A stretch of DNA of 64,000 bases, from positions 1 through 64,000 of the forward strand of contig JAPPEU010000080.1 of the NCBI GenBank assembly GCA_028875245.1, in the 5' to 3' direction. Shown in pieces: positions 44,628-54,461 of the stretch. Both the position numbers and the translations under genes were made by a program. The notes below the pieces were generated by a model. That model worked only from the letters and a program-made list of their open reading frames with translations. It made no database searches and was not told the DNA's origin. How positions within the stretch are numbered: position 1 is the stretch's first letter; each line of letters opens with the position of its first letter. Source of the DNA: Chloroflexota bacterium. GTDB lineage: Bacteria; Chloroflexota; Anaerolineae; Aggregatilineales; Phototrophicaceae.

Positions 44628-45532
44628 TGCCGCCGGAAATGACCCCGCACGAAATCGCCAACGAAATCGGCGTGCGGCAGATTCATAGCCGCATTTACGG
44701 CGAAGGCGAAACTTTCGTCATGGTCGAAGGCAAGACCGATCTGGTATTGTGGGAAGAGTTTCGCGCGAAAGATGACTGCACACTCTACCCGACGCAAGGC
44801 AAGGACAAGATCATCGCGGCGCTTCAAGTGACCAGGAAGCGTGACATGCAAGGCATCACCGGCATTGTGGACGCGGACTACTGGCTCATCACAGACGCCG
44901 ACGAACTCGGCACGGAAAACCTGCTATATGACGACCGCTGCCCCGACATGGAATCGATCTTGCTCTGTTCGCCCGCGCTGAAAAAGGTCTTGCGGAACGA
45001 ACTCTACCATTACGACATTGATGCGATACATGAATTGGCGGACAGACTGCGGAGCGAGTCGCTGCGCCTGGCGATCGAATATGGCTACTTTCGCCTGCTC
45101 AATCATCTGAACGATTACAACCTGCACTGCAATTCGATTTGTTTCACCGAAGTCATCGATAGGGATGCGCTCGAACTCGACCGCGAGTTTGTTGCGAGCA
45201 AGCTCACTGGCGACAAGCCCGAGATTTCGGGCGCGGATTTGTTGACGCAAGTCGACGACCTGCGCGAGAAGTATCCGCCGGACAACATCCAACTCTGCCG
45301 CGGCAAGGACATCATTTCCATCATGGCGACAATCCTGCCGGTGCTTTTCCAAGTTCAATTTGGAGAGGATTGGCCGCAAGACAAGAAAACGGTGTTTCAA
45401 GAAAGCGCTTTATCGATAAGATTACGCTCAGCGTATGATTCCGGCTACTTCAAGAGTACGTCGTTATTCAGCTGCATACGCTCGTGGGAACACTCCAACA
45501 ATCCATATAAAATTTTGAAACCCGAGATCTGA
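44627..45532 (+). CDS. DUF4435/TOPRIM protein, PARIS AriB-like
   Basis: 301 residues. TOPRIM-type acidic residues are visible: Glu34 in FVMVEGKTDLVLWEEF and the Asp pair 82/84 in GITGIVDADYW. LYPTQGKDKIIAAL between them matches the DUF4435 pattern. In PARIS the AriB protein is the toxic nuclease released by AriA and is known to cut tRNA. Length and gene order fit. The start codon overlaps the AriA-like stop. iolD starts 14 bases after its stop, so the pair lies wholly within the inositol operon. Confidence 0.75.
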   Translation: MPPEMTPHEIANEIGVRQIHSRIYGEGETFVMVEGKTDLVLWEEFRAKDDCTLYPTQGKDKIIAALQVTRKRDMQGITGIVDADYWLITDADELGTENLLYDDRCPDMESILLCSPALKKVLRNELYHYDIDAIHELADRLRSESLRLAIEYGYFRLLNHLNDYNLHCNSICFTEVIDRDALELDREFVASKLTGDKPEISGADLLTQVDDLREKYPPDNIQLCRGKDIISIMATILPVLFQVQFGEDWPQDKKTVFQESALSIRLRSAYDSGYFKSTSLFSCIRSWEHSNNPYKILKPEI

Positions 45533-45546
45533 AAGGACAGCGCCGC

Positions 45547-47418
45547 ATGACACCACCCACCACCCGCCTCACCATGGCCCAAGCCCTCGTCCGCTACCTC
45601 GCCGCGCAGCACGTCGCCCGCGACGGCGTCGAAAACCCCTTCTTCGCCGGCATGTGGGGCATCTTCGGGCATGGCAACGTCGCCGGCATCGGCCAAGCCC
45701 TCGAGCAGTATGCGCCCGAGCTGCGCTATTATCAGAGCCGCAACGAGCAGGCGCAGGTCCTGGCGTCGATCGCTTATGCCAAGCATCGCAACCGCCTGGC
45801 GACCTTCGCTTGCGCCTCGTCCATCGGGCCCGGCGCGTCCAACATGATCACGGGGGCGGCCGCCGCGACGGTGAATCGGATTCCGGTTTTGCTGCTGGCG
45901 GGCGATATCTTCGCCGAGCGCATTCAGGCGCCGGTCTTGCAGCAGATCGAGAGCGAGCATACGCAAGACATCAGCGTCAACGATTGCTTCAAACCGGTCT
46001 CGCGGTATTGGGATCGCATCTATCGCCCCGAGCAGCTGATCACGGCGCTGCCGGAAGCGATGCGCGTGCTGACCTCGCCGGTCGATACCGGCGCGGTGAC
46101 ACTGGCCCTGCCCCAGGATGTGCAGGCGGAGGCGCATGATTACCCGCTCGCCTTCTTCGAAAAGCGCGTCTGGGAGATCCCGCGCAATCGGGCGGACGCG
46201 GGCGCGATCCAGCGGGCGGCGGAATGGATACGCGCCAGCGAGCAGCCGCTCATCACTGCCGGCGGCGGCGTCCATTACAGCGATGCCTGTGACGCGCTCG
46301 AGGCATTTGTGGCGCGGACGGGCATCCCAAGCTGTGAGACGCAGGCGGGCAAGGGCGCGCTCCAATATGACAATCCGGGCAACCTGGGCGCCATCGGCGT
46401 GACCGGCGCGGAAGGCGCCAATATCCTGGCGACCGAGACCGATCTGGTCATCGGCATCGGCACGCGCTACAGCGACTTCACCAGCGCTTCCAAGACCGCC
46501 TTTATGAATGCAGGCTTGCGTTTCATCAACATCAACGTCGCCGAGTTTGACGCTTACAAACACAATGCCTTGCCGCTGGTCGGCGATGCCCGCGCCACGC
46601 TGGAAGAGCTGTCCGCGGCCCTGGCGGACTACGCCGTCGATGCGGCTTATCGCGCGCGCGTCCATGCCTATAATCAGTCCTGGGATGCCGAGGTGCATCG
46701 CATCTACAACCTCGAGCACGAGCCGCTGTTGAGCCAGGGCGAGGTGATTGGCATGGTCAATTCGCTGTCCGCGCCGGGGGACACGGTGCTTTGCGCGGCC
46801 GGTAGCCTGCCCGGCGACCTGCACAAGCTCTGGCGTACGCGGAATCGCCGGGGTTATCATCTCGAATACGGTTATTCGACGATGGGTTACGAGATCGCCG
46901 GCGGCATGGGCGTCAAGATGGCGGACCCCGAGCGCGAAGTTTGGGTGATGGTCGGCGATGGCTCCTTCTTGATGATGCACACCGAGATCGTGACCATGGT
47001 GCAAGAGGGCATCAAGGTCAATATCATCGTGCTGGACAATCACGGGCACGCCAGCATCGGCGGCTTGTCGAAGAGCGTCGGCAGCGATGGCTTCGGCACC
47101 AAGTTCCGCTATCGCAGCGACTCGGGTCATTTGGATGGCGAGACGCTGCCCATTGATTTCGCCAAGAATTGCGAGAGCCTCGGCGCCCATGTCATCCGCG
47201 CGGCAGACCGCGAAGAATTCTCCCGCGCCATGCAAGAAGCGAAGGACATACAGGGCGGACCGGTTTGCATCGTCACCGAAGTCGACCGGCGGCAGCGCGT
47301 CGATGGCTACGGCTCCTGGTGGGATGTGCCGGTGGCGGAGGTCTCGGAAAGCGAATCGGTCAAGCAGGCGCGCGCGGCCTACGTCGCCTACAAAGAACGC
47401 GAAAGCTATTATCAATAG
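45547..47418 (+). CDS. iolD: 3D-(3,5/4)-trihydroxycyclohexane-1,2-dione acylhydrolase
   Basis: 623 residues, ThDP-dependent. NPFFAGMWGIFGHGNVAGIG is typical of IolD, the cofactor-activating Glu67 is in YQSRNEQAQVL, and the ThDP-binding motif starts MVGDGSFLMMHTE near residue 470 and ends at LDNHGHAS. It opens the ring of the inositol-derived dione to 5-deoxy-glucuronate, feeding IolB. AAAGGA lies upstream of the ATG. Its position after the PARIS-like pair suggests the pair was inserted between iolB and iolD. Confidence 0.9.
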   Translation: MTPPTTRLTMAQALVRYLAAQHVARDGVENPFFAGMWGIFGHGNVAGIGQALEQYAPELRYYQSRNEQAQVLASIAYAKHRNRLATFACASSIGPGASNMITGAAAATVNRIPVLLLAGDIFAERIQAPVLQQIESEHTQDISVNDCFKPVSRYWDRIYRPEQLITALPEAMRVLTSPVDTGAVTLALPQDVQAEAHDYPLAFFEKRVWEIPRNRADAGAIQRAAEWIRASEQPLITAGGGVHYSDACDALEAFVARTGIPSCETQAGKGALQYDNPGNLGAIGVTGAEGANILATETDLVIGIGTRYSDFTSASKTAFMNAGLRFININVAEFDAYKHNALPLVGDARATLEELSAALADYAVDAAYRARVHAYNQSWDAEVHRIYNLEHEPLLSQGEVIGMVNSLSAPGDTVLCAAGSLPGDLHKLWRTRNRRGYHLEYGYSTMGYEIAGGMGVKMADPEREVWVMVGDGSFLMMHTEIVTMVQEGIKVNIIVLDNHGHASIGGLSKSVGSDGFGTKFRYRSDSGHLDGETLPIDFAKNCESLGAHVIRAADREEFSRAMQEAKDIQGGPVCIVTEVDRRQRVDGYGSWWDVPVAEVSESESVKQARAAYVAYKERESYYQ

Positions 47419-47426
47419 TTGCGATG

Positions 47427-47479
47427 TGTAGGGGCGAGGTCGCGTAGACACTGACCGACGGCGGCGACTCGCCCGCCGA
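47427..47479 (+). repeat. TGTAGGGGCG element with GTAGACACTGACCG insert
   Basis: TGTAGGGGCGAGGTCGCGTA then GACACTGACCG and GGCGACTCGCCCG. It is a rearranged copy that shares the insert with the one at 35649. Confidence 0.75.
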
Positions 47480-47498
47480 TCAATTGGGAATAACCATA

Positions 47499-48347
47499 AT
47501 GCGCGAATTATCAAATGCGGAAATGATATTCTGGCGGGAAAACGGCTATGTCATCCTGCGCGATGCTGTGCCGCAGGCGAACCTTGACGCGGTCGTCGAT
47601 GTCATCTGGGAATTCATGGACATGGATCGCGATGACCCGGACAGTTGGTATCGCGCCGGCGAAGGCGATGACGGGCTGCCCAAACTGAAAGAATCGGGCA
47701 TGGCGGAGCTCTATCAGCATCAGGCGCTCTGGGACAACCGGCAGCATCCGCGCGTCTATGGCGCATTCGCAGATATCTGGGAGACGGAAAAGCTCTGGGT
47801 CTCCATCGATCGCGTCAATCTCAACCCGCCGGCGCGCGCTGATTGGGATTTCCATGGTTTTGTGCATTGGGATATCGATACATCGCTGCGACCGCTGCCG
47901 AATCGGGTGCAGGGCGTGCTGTCGCTGGTTGACGTGCCGGCGGAAGCGGGCGGTCTGCAGGTTGTGCCTGGCTTTCATCGCCGCTTCGACGAGTGGGTTA
48001 AGACGCAGCCGCCGGACCGCGACCCGCGCAGCCCCGATATGGCCGGCCTCGAGTTGAAGTCCCTGGCGACGAAAGCCGGCGATCTCGTCATTTGGCACAG
48101 CCTGCTGCCCCACGGCACCGGCCGCAACAATTCGACGCGGCCGCGGCTCGCCCAGTACATCACCATGTTCCCGGCGTGCGAAGACGATGAAGCCATGCGA
48201 CAGGAGCGCGTCAGTTTGTGGCGCGAGCGCAAATCGCCCGACCGCAAGTTTTTCCCGGGCGATCCGCGGCGCTGGGAAATCGAACAGGGCACAACCGCCG
48301 AGTTGACGCCATTGGGCGAGAAGCTGCTCGGCTTGCGGCGCTGGTAA
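47499..48347 (+). CDS. Phytanoyl-CoA dioxygenase (PhyH) family protein
   Basis: 282 residues. The Fe(II)/2-oxoglutarate site is His123 and Asp125 in GFVHWDIDTS, with the distal His205 in HSLLPHGTGRN and the 2-oxoglutarate-binding Arg a few residues on (STRPR). The double-stranded beta-helix fold is complete. Such enzymes hydroxylate varied small molecules and are expanded in heterotrophic Chloroflexota-like genomes. An oxidoreductase and a glutamine-synthetase-like ligase gene follow in the same direction with short gaps, so the three likely serve one catabolic route. Confidence 0.85.
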   Translation: MRELSNAEMIFWRENGYVILRDAVPQANLDAVVDVIWEFMDMDRDDPDSWYRAGEGDDGLPKLKESGMAELYQHQALWDNRQHPRVYGAFADIWETEKLWVSIDRVNLNPPARADWDFHGFVHWDIDTSLRPLPNRVQGVLSLVDVPAEAGGLQVVPGFHRRFDEWVKTQPPDRDPRSPDMAGLELKSLATKAGDLVIWHSLLPHGTGRNNSTRPRLAQYITMFPACEDDEAMRQERVSLWRERKSPDRKFFPGDPRRWEIEQGTTAELTPLGEKLLGLRRW

Positions 48348-48364
48348 ATATCCAAGGGGGCGCG

Positions 48365-49528
48365 ATGACCAAAGCGCTTAAGGTCGGTCTGATCGGCTGC
48401 GGCAATGTCGTTGAATACGGGCATCGCCCCGCTTTGATGACGCTTCCCGATGTCGAGTTGGTGGCGCTGGCCGACATCACGCCGGCGCGCCGCGCAATCG
48501 GGGGGGCTTGGTTCGGCTTGCGCGACGAGCAGCTTCACGCCGATTATCGCGCGCTGCTCGCCATCGACGAGATTGATGCGGTGGTCATCGCCGTGCCCCA
48601 GAAGCATCGTCCGCAGATTGCGCTGGACGCCTTCGCGGCCGGGGTGCACGTGCTTAGCGAGAAACCAATCAGCAATGTGCCGGCGGTCGCCGCCGAGTTG
48701 GCGCGCGCGGCTGATGCGGCCGGCTTGAAGATGGCGCTGACGCACAATTATCATTTCTTGCCCGAATTTCGCCAAATCAAGCACATGCTCGCCGACGGCT
48801 TGATCGGCGACTTGCGCGTCGCGACCCTGCATTTCCTGGGCGTCATTGATTATCCGGGCGCGGCTGAATACCAGGCCGATTGGCGTCATACGCTGGCCGC
48901 GGGCGGCGGCGTGCTGATGGATATGATCCATGCCGTTTATCTCGCGGAGTGGCTGGCCGGCGAAGCGGCGCAGCAAGTGATGGCCTTCGTCGACGCTCCT
49001 GAATACGCCCATCGACGGCCGGTGATCGAAGATCTGGCCCTGCTGCAGATTGCCTTCCCCAGCGCTTATGCCGCTATTCACATGGCTTGGGGCGAGGGCG
49101 TCGGCGGCGTCGACATCAGCGGAAGCGATGGGCAGATCCGCATGCGTTACAAGCAATATCAAAGCGGCGGCTTCAACCAGCCGATCGAACTCTACAGCGT
49201 CGACGAGAACTGGCGGCGAACCGACCACGCCATCGCCAATCGGGAAACGCATTCGCAAGCGACGGCCGATTCCTTCATTGAACTCTGGGCCGATTTCCAC
49301 GACGCCATTCGTGAAGACCGCCAACCGATGGCGCCGGCGACGGCGGGCTGGCGCGCGCTGGAGATTGTGCTCGGCGCTTATGCCTCGGCCGTCACCGGGC
49401 GGGTTGTCAGCTTGCCGCTTGACCGCGAGAGTCCGATTTACAAAAAGGGCCTCGATGGCATCGCCGAGCTTGACGTTTGGGAACAGAGCAAGACGAAGGC
49501 GGCCGGTCTCTTCGGCTTGAGAGAATGA
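48365..49528 (+). CDS. Gfo/Idh/MocA family oxidoreductase
   Basis: 387 residues. Rossmann motif VGLIGCGNVVEYGHRP, then LSEKPISN with the conserved Lys of the EKP motif, and a catalytic-domain helix GGGVLMDMIHAVYLAEWL with Asp and His. AAGGGGG lies before the ATG at 48365. It follows the PhyH gene by 17 bases and precedes the glutamine-synthetase-like gene by 10. It probably oxidises a sugar or cyclitol using NAD(P). It differs from iolG in lacking the exact IolG motif set. Confidence 0.85.
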   Translation: MTKALKVGLIGCGNVVEYGHRPALMTLPDVELVALADITPARRAIGGAWFGLRDEQLHADYRALLAIDEIDAVVIAVPQKHRPQIALDAFAAGVHVLSEKPISNVPAVAAELARAADAAGLKMALTHNYHFLPEFRQIKHMLADGLIGDLRVATLHFLGVIDYPGAAEYQADWRHTLAAGGGVLMDMIHAVYLAEWLAGEAAQQVMAFVDAPEYAHRRPVIEDLALLQIAFPSAYAAIHMAWGEGVGGVDISGSDGQIRMRYKQYQSGGFNQPIELYSVDENWRRTDHAIANRETHSQATADSFIELWADFHDAIREDRQPMAPATAGWRALEIVLGAYASAVTGRVVSLPLDRESPIYKKGLDGIAELDVWEQSKTKAAGLFGLRE

Positions 49529-49538
49529 GGACCGCTCG

Positions 49539-50918
49539 ATGACCGCCACCCGCGGCATGTTGACCTTGGACGAATTGACCGCGCGCGCCGCCGCCGCCGA
49601 CATCGATACCGTGATCCTCGCTTTCAGCGATCATTATGGCCGGCTGCTGGGCAAGCGTCTCGATGCGGAGTATTTCCTGGAGAGCGCGGCGCGGCAGGGC
49701 GCCCACGCTTGCGATTACTTGCTGACGACCGATATGGAAATGGAGCCGGTGCCCGGTTATCGCTTCGCCAACTGGGAGCGCGGCTATGGCGATTTTCATC
49801 TAGCGCCCGACTTGAAGACGCTGCGGCGGGCAAGCTGGCTGGAAAAGACCGCGCTGGTCCTCTGTGATGTCGAGGATGCAAGCGCGCATGAACCGGTCGC
49901 AATCGCGCCGCGCTCGATCCTGCGCCGTCAATTGGAAGCGGCTGCCGCCCTGGGATTCAGCGTCAAAGCCGCCTCTGAACTTGAGTACTATATCTATCGC
50001 GATTCTTATCGCGAGGCGCAGAAAAAGGGCTACGCCAATCTCGAGCCGATGGGTTGGTATCTCGAGGATTATCACATCCTGCAAGGGACGCGCGAAGAGA
50101 GTTTCACCGCTGCCGCTCGCCGCCATCTCAAGCAATCGGGCATAGCGGTGGAGAGCAGCAAAGGCGAATGGGGCCTGGGGCAGCACGAGTTGAACATTCG
50201 CTATGCGAACGCCCTGACCATGGCCGATCGCCACAGCATCATGAAGCACTGCCTGAAAGAGATCGCCGACGCGCAAGGCGGCAGCATCACATTCATGGCG
50301 AAGCCCTTCGCCGGTCAAGCCGGCTCAAGCTGTCATATTCATCTGAGTCTTTTCAGCGGCGGAGCGAATGCCTTCCCCGGCGATTCAAAACTCGGCCCGG
50401 TCGCCTGCTCAGACATGTTTCGTTATTTTCTGGGCGGCTGGATGGCGCATCTGCCGGAGACGATGGTTTTCTACGCGCCGACTGTCAATTCCTACAAACG
50501 TTACGAAGACGGCTCCTGGGCGCCGACGCGCATCGCCTGGAGTTATGACAATCGCACAGCGGGCTTCCGCGTAGTCGGCGCGGGTGAGAGCCTGCGCATC
50601 GAGTGTCGCGTGCCGGGCGCGGATTGCAATCCCTATCTCGCTTATGCGGCGGCGCTGGCGGCCGGGCTTGATGGCATCGCGAACAAGATTGAGCCGCCCG
50701 CCATCTTCGAGGGCGATATCTACGCGGCGCGCCATCTGCCGCGCGTACCCTACACCTTGGACGGGGCGGTCGACAGCTTTGAGAATGGTGAATTCGCCCG
50801 CGGCGCATTCGGCGTCGAGGTGGTTGAGCATTACAGCCATTTCTTCCGCAGCGAGATCGAGAGCTTCCGCAGCGCCGTCACCGATTGGGAACGCAAACGT
50901 TATTTCGAGCGGATCTAA
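49539..50918 (+). CDS. Glutamine synthetase family ligase (gamma-glutamyl-amine ligase-like)
   Basis: 459 residues. Metal-binding Glu residues are in ASELEYYIY and GEWGLGQHELNIRY, the His in CHIHLSLF, and the glutamate/ATP loop is VNSYKRYEDGSWAPTRIAWS. ECRVPGADCNPYLAYAA closes the active site. The C-terminal Tyr adenylylation region of GlnA is missing, as in PuuA/GlnA3-type enzymes that join glutamate to amines. It ends the PhyH-oxidoreductase operon, so an amine- or amino-sugar-linked substrate is possible. Confidence 0.82.
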   Translation: MTATRGMLTLDELTARAAAADIDTVILAFSDHYGRLLGKRLDAEYFLESAARQGAHACDYLLTTDMEMEPVPGYRFANWERGYGDFHLAPDLKTLRRASWLEKTALVLCDVEDASAHEPVAIAPRSILRRQLEAAAALGFSVKAASELEYYIYRDSYREAQKKGYANLEPMGWYLEDYHILQGTREESFTAAARRHLKQSGIAVESSKGEWGLGQHELNIRYANALTMADRHSIMKHCLKEIADAQGGSITFMAKPFAGQAGSSCHIHLSLFSGGANAFPGDSKLGPVACSDMFRYFLGGWMAHLPETMVFYAPTVNSYKRYEDGSWAPTRIAWSYDNRTAGFRVVGAGESLRIECRVPGADCNPYLAYAAALAAGLDGIANKIEPPAIFEGDIYAARHLPRVPYTLDGAVDSFENGEFARGAFGVEVVEHYSHFFRSEIESFRSAVTDWERKRYFERI

Positions 50919-51043
50919 GCGGCAATACGCGGGGTAAACTTGACTGTTCCGATTTCGCGGACAATACTGAATATGTTGGGCGCTTTGGCAAAGTAGTGGC
51001 TTCCTATGCATACTGACTTGAGAGCGACTAGCGGAGGGTGACG

Positions 51044-51262
51044 ATGGAAACGATCACAGTTAGCTTTGTAAAGGATGGAGATGGATACGTATCCCATTGT
51101 CTAGACTACGATATTGTCAGCCAAGGGGATTCGCTTCAAGAAGCTAAGGACAACATAGTCGAGGCGGTTACTGGGTTTCTCGAAATCGCCTCGCCTGAGG
51201 AAATCCAACGGCGACTGGAGAGCCGCGGCCGCGTTGAGCAGTTGAGAATTGGGAGTGCCTAA
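51044..51262 (+). CDS. HicB-family antitoxin
   Basis: 72 residues. The partial RNase-H-like HicB fold is seen as VSFVKDGDGYVSHCLDYDIVS followed by DSLQEAKDNIVEAVTGFLE (given in two parts). GGAGGGTGACG lies before the ATG at 51044. It precedes and overlaps the hicA-like gene by eight bases, the reverse of the classical hicAB order but common. No DNA-binding domain is attached, so regulation may be through another route. Confidence 0.82.
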   Translation: METITVSFVKDGDGYVSHCLDYDIVSQGDSLQEAKDNIVEAVTGFLEIASPEEIQRRLESRGRVEQLRIGSA

Positions 51263-51488
51263 GTTAAGGTCGCTGTCGGGTCGCGAAATTTGTCGTATTC
51301 TCGCACTCAACGGGTTTGAGAAAGTCCGGCAGCGCGGCAGTCACATTTATATGTGCAAACGTATTCTCCAAGTAACTGGCGAGTATCAGATTGTAACGGT
51401 TCCCGTGCCAAACCATAAGGAAGTACGGAAGGGAACTTTGTCCGGTATTATCCGACAGTCTCAACTGCCCAGAGAACTTTTCGAATAG
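51255..51488 (+). CDS. HicA-family mRNA interferase toxin
   Basis: 77 residues starting MPKLRSLSGREICRIL, the normal HicA N-terminus. The dsRBD-like fold has the catalytic His30 in QRGSHIYM and VPVPNHKEVRKGTLSGIIRQ. I chose the GTG at 51255; a TTG at 51249 is alternative. It cleaves mRNA when free of HicB. The gene pair sits between metabolic genes with no mobile element visible. Confidence 0.85.
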   Translation: MPKLRSLSGREICRILALNGFEKVRQRGSHIYMCKRILQVTGEYQIVTVPVPNHKEVRKGTLSGIIRQSQLPRELFE

Positions 51489-51582
51489 ATGTAGTCTGAA
51501 AACTTGCCCTTCCCGCAATCATTGCGGGCGCTCAACTGTGTAGCGGGAATCCGACCAGGTCTAACCATTGAGGAATTGCTTA

Positions 51583-52356
51583 ATGAGACTCAAAGACAAA
51601 GCTGCCCTGGTCACCGGCGCCGGGAGCGGCATCGGGTACCAGACCGCCCTTCGCTTCGCGCGCGAGGGCGCCTCAATCGTGGCGGTGGACATCAATGAAG
51701 AGGGCGGGCTCCAATGCGCCGCCGACATTCGACAGCGCGATGGCGCGGCGACCTTTGTTCATGCCGATGTCTCGCGCGCGGCGGACTGCGAGAAGATGGT
51801 CGCCGCGGCGGAAGCGACTTACGGCAAGCTGGATATCCTCTTCAACAACGCCGGCATCAGCCACGCCGACGATGATGACGCGATCAATACATCGGAAGCC
51901 GTCTGGGATATGACCATGGCCGTCAACGTGAAGGGCGTCTTTCTCGGCTGCAAGTTTGGCATCCCGGCGCTGCAAAGAGCGGGCGGCGGCAGCATCATCA
52001 ATACGGCCTCCTTCGTGGCGGTCTTGGGCGCGGCCACGCCACAGCTGGCGTATACGGCGAGCAAGGGCGCGGTGCTTTCGATGACGCGCGAGCTGGCGAT
52101 GATCCACGCGCGCGAAAATATCCGCGTCAACGCCCTCTGCCCGGGCCCGCTGCGCACCGAACTGCTGATGAAATACCTCGACACTGACGACAAGAAGCAG
52201 CGGCGGCTGGTTCATATTCCAATGGGGCGCTTCGGCGAGGCGACGGAGATCGCGGATGCCGTCCTGTTTCTGGCCTCTGATGAGTCGTCGTTTGTCACCG
52301 GCAGCGCGTTCATGGTCGACGGCGGCATCACCGCAGCTTACGTCACGCCGGAATAG
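51583..52356 (+). CDS. Short-chain dehydrogenase/reductase (FabG-like oxidoreductase)
   Basis: 257 residues, classical SDR. Cofactor motif TGAGSGIGYQ, NNAGIS, catalytic Ser in INTASFVAV and YTASKGAV. The Asp after strand two (VAVDINE) favours NAD over NADP. GAGGAA precedes the ATG at 51583. It probably oxidises a hydroxy acid or sugar alcohol. It is separated from the next gene by a repeat-rich gap of 368 bases. Confidence 0.88.
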   Translation: MRLKDKAALVTGAGSGIGYQTALRFAREGASIVAVDINEEGGLQCAADIRQRDGAATFVHADVSRAADCEKMVAAAEATYGKLDILFNNAGISHADDDDAINTSEAVWDMTMAVNVKGVFLGCKFGIPALQRAGGGSIINTASFVAVLGAATPQLAYTASKGAVLSMTRELAMIHARENIRVNALCPGPLRTELLMKYLDTDDKKQRRLVHIPMGRFGEATEIADAVLFLASDESSFVTGSAFMVDGGITAAYVTPE

Positions 52357-52724
52357 AGGCGCGGCCAAGCGACTCACAGCGTTGCCCCTACAAGGCTTGT
52401 CCGGTATTGGAGTCCTAGCGCGCAATCCTACCCCCATCCCCGGCCCCTTCCCAAGGCATTGAGGAGAGGAGCTAAAACTGTCCGAACTTTGCGTCTTCTC
52501 CAGTCATTGGCAGGTTTTTCGCCAGACATCCCAAGTTTACTCAAAGCGAGACAGCTTCCCCGCATTGCTATGGGGATTGAGGAGGGTACACCAGAGGCGG
52601 AAGAGGGCGAGAACCCTCAGATCTTTCAAGTAACGGGTCAAGCTGACAAGCGGGGCGACATCCCGTATAATGGGCGGAACTTTTATCTTAATCTCCGGCG
52701 AACCGCCCGGCAGGGAGCGCGTAT
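52357..52724. other. Gap of 368 bases with repeat debris and a promoter
   Basis: It holds a degenerate TGTAGGGGCG element end (about 52368-52391, reading TTGCCCCTACAAGGCTTGTC), a C-rich hairpin-type repeat (52428-52473), and a promoter for the acyl-CoA ligase gene (52643-52671). A weak reading frame through it has repeat-derived content and I do not regard it as a gene. Confidence 0.65.
52643..52671 (+). promoter_or_regulatory. Sigma-70 promoter for the acyl-CoA ligase gene
   Basis: CTGACA at 52643-52648, 17-base spacer, TATAAT at 52666-52671. The start codon is 54 bases downstream of the -10. Confidence 0.55.
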
Positions 52725-54353
<1,629 letters not shown>

Positions 54354-54362
54354 TCTTCTGCT

Positions 54363-54430
54363 TGTAGGGGCGACCTGCTTGGTCGCCCGAATGCGGACTG
54401 GAACGGGCGGCATACTATGTCGCCCCTACA
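54363..54430 (+). repeat. TGTAGGGGCG paired-hairpin element (complete, 68 bases)
   Basis: TGTAGGGGCGACCTGCTTGG then TCGCCCG on the left; GGGCGGCATACTATGTCGCC then CCTACA on the right. Terminal ten bases are exact inverted repeats. Confidence 0.88.
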
Positions 54431-54461
54431 CACATTATTTGGCGAAGCTGTAGGGAAAACC

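Noticed and set aside
45445..47514. A 689-codon open frame on the minus strand opposite iolD
   Set aside because: It is antisense to a complete, well-conserved ThDP enzyme. GC-rich codon use opens long antisense frames here, and the product has no recognisable fold.
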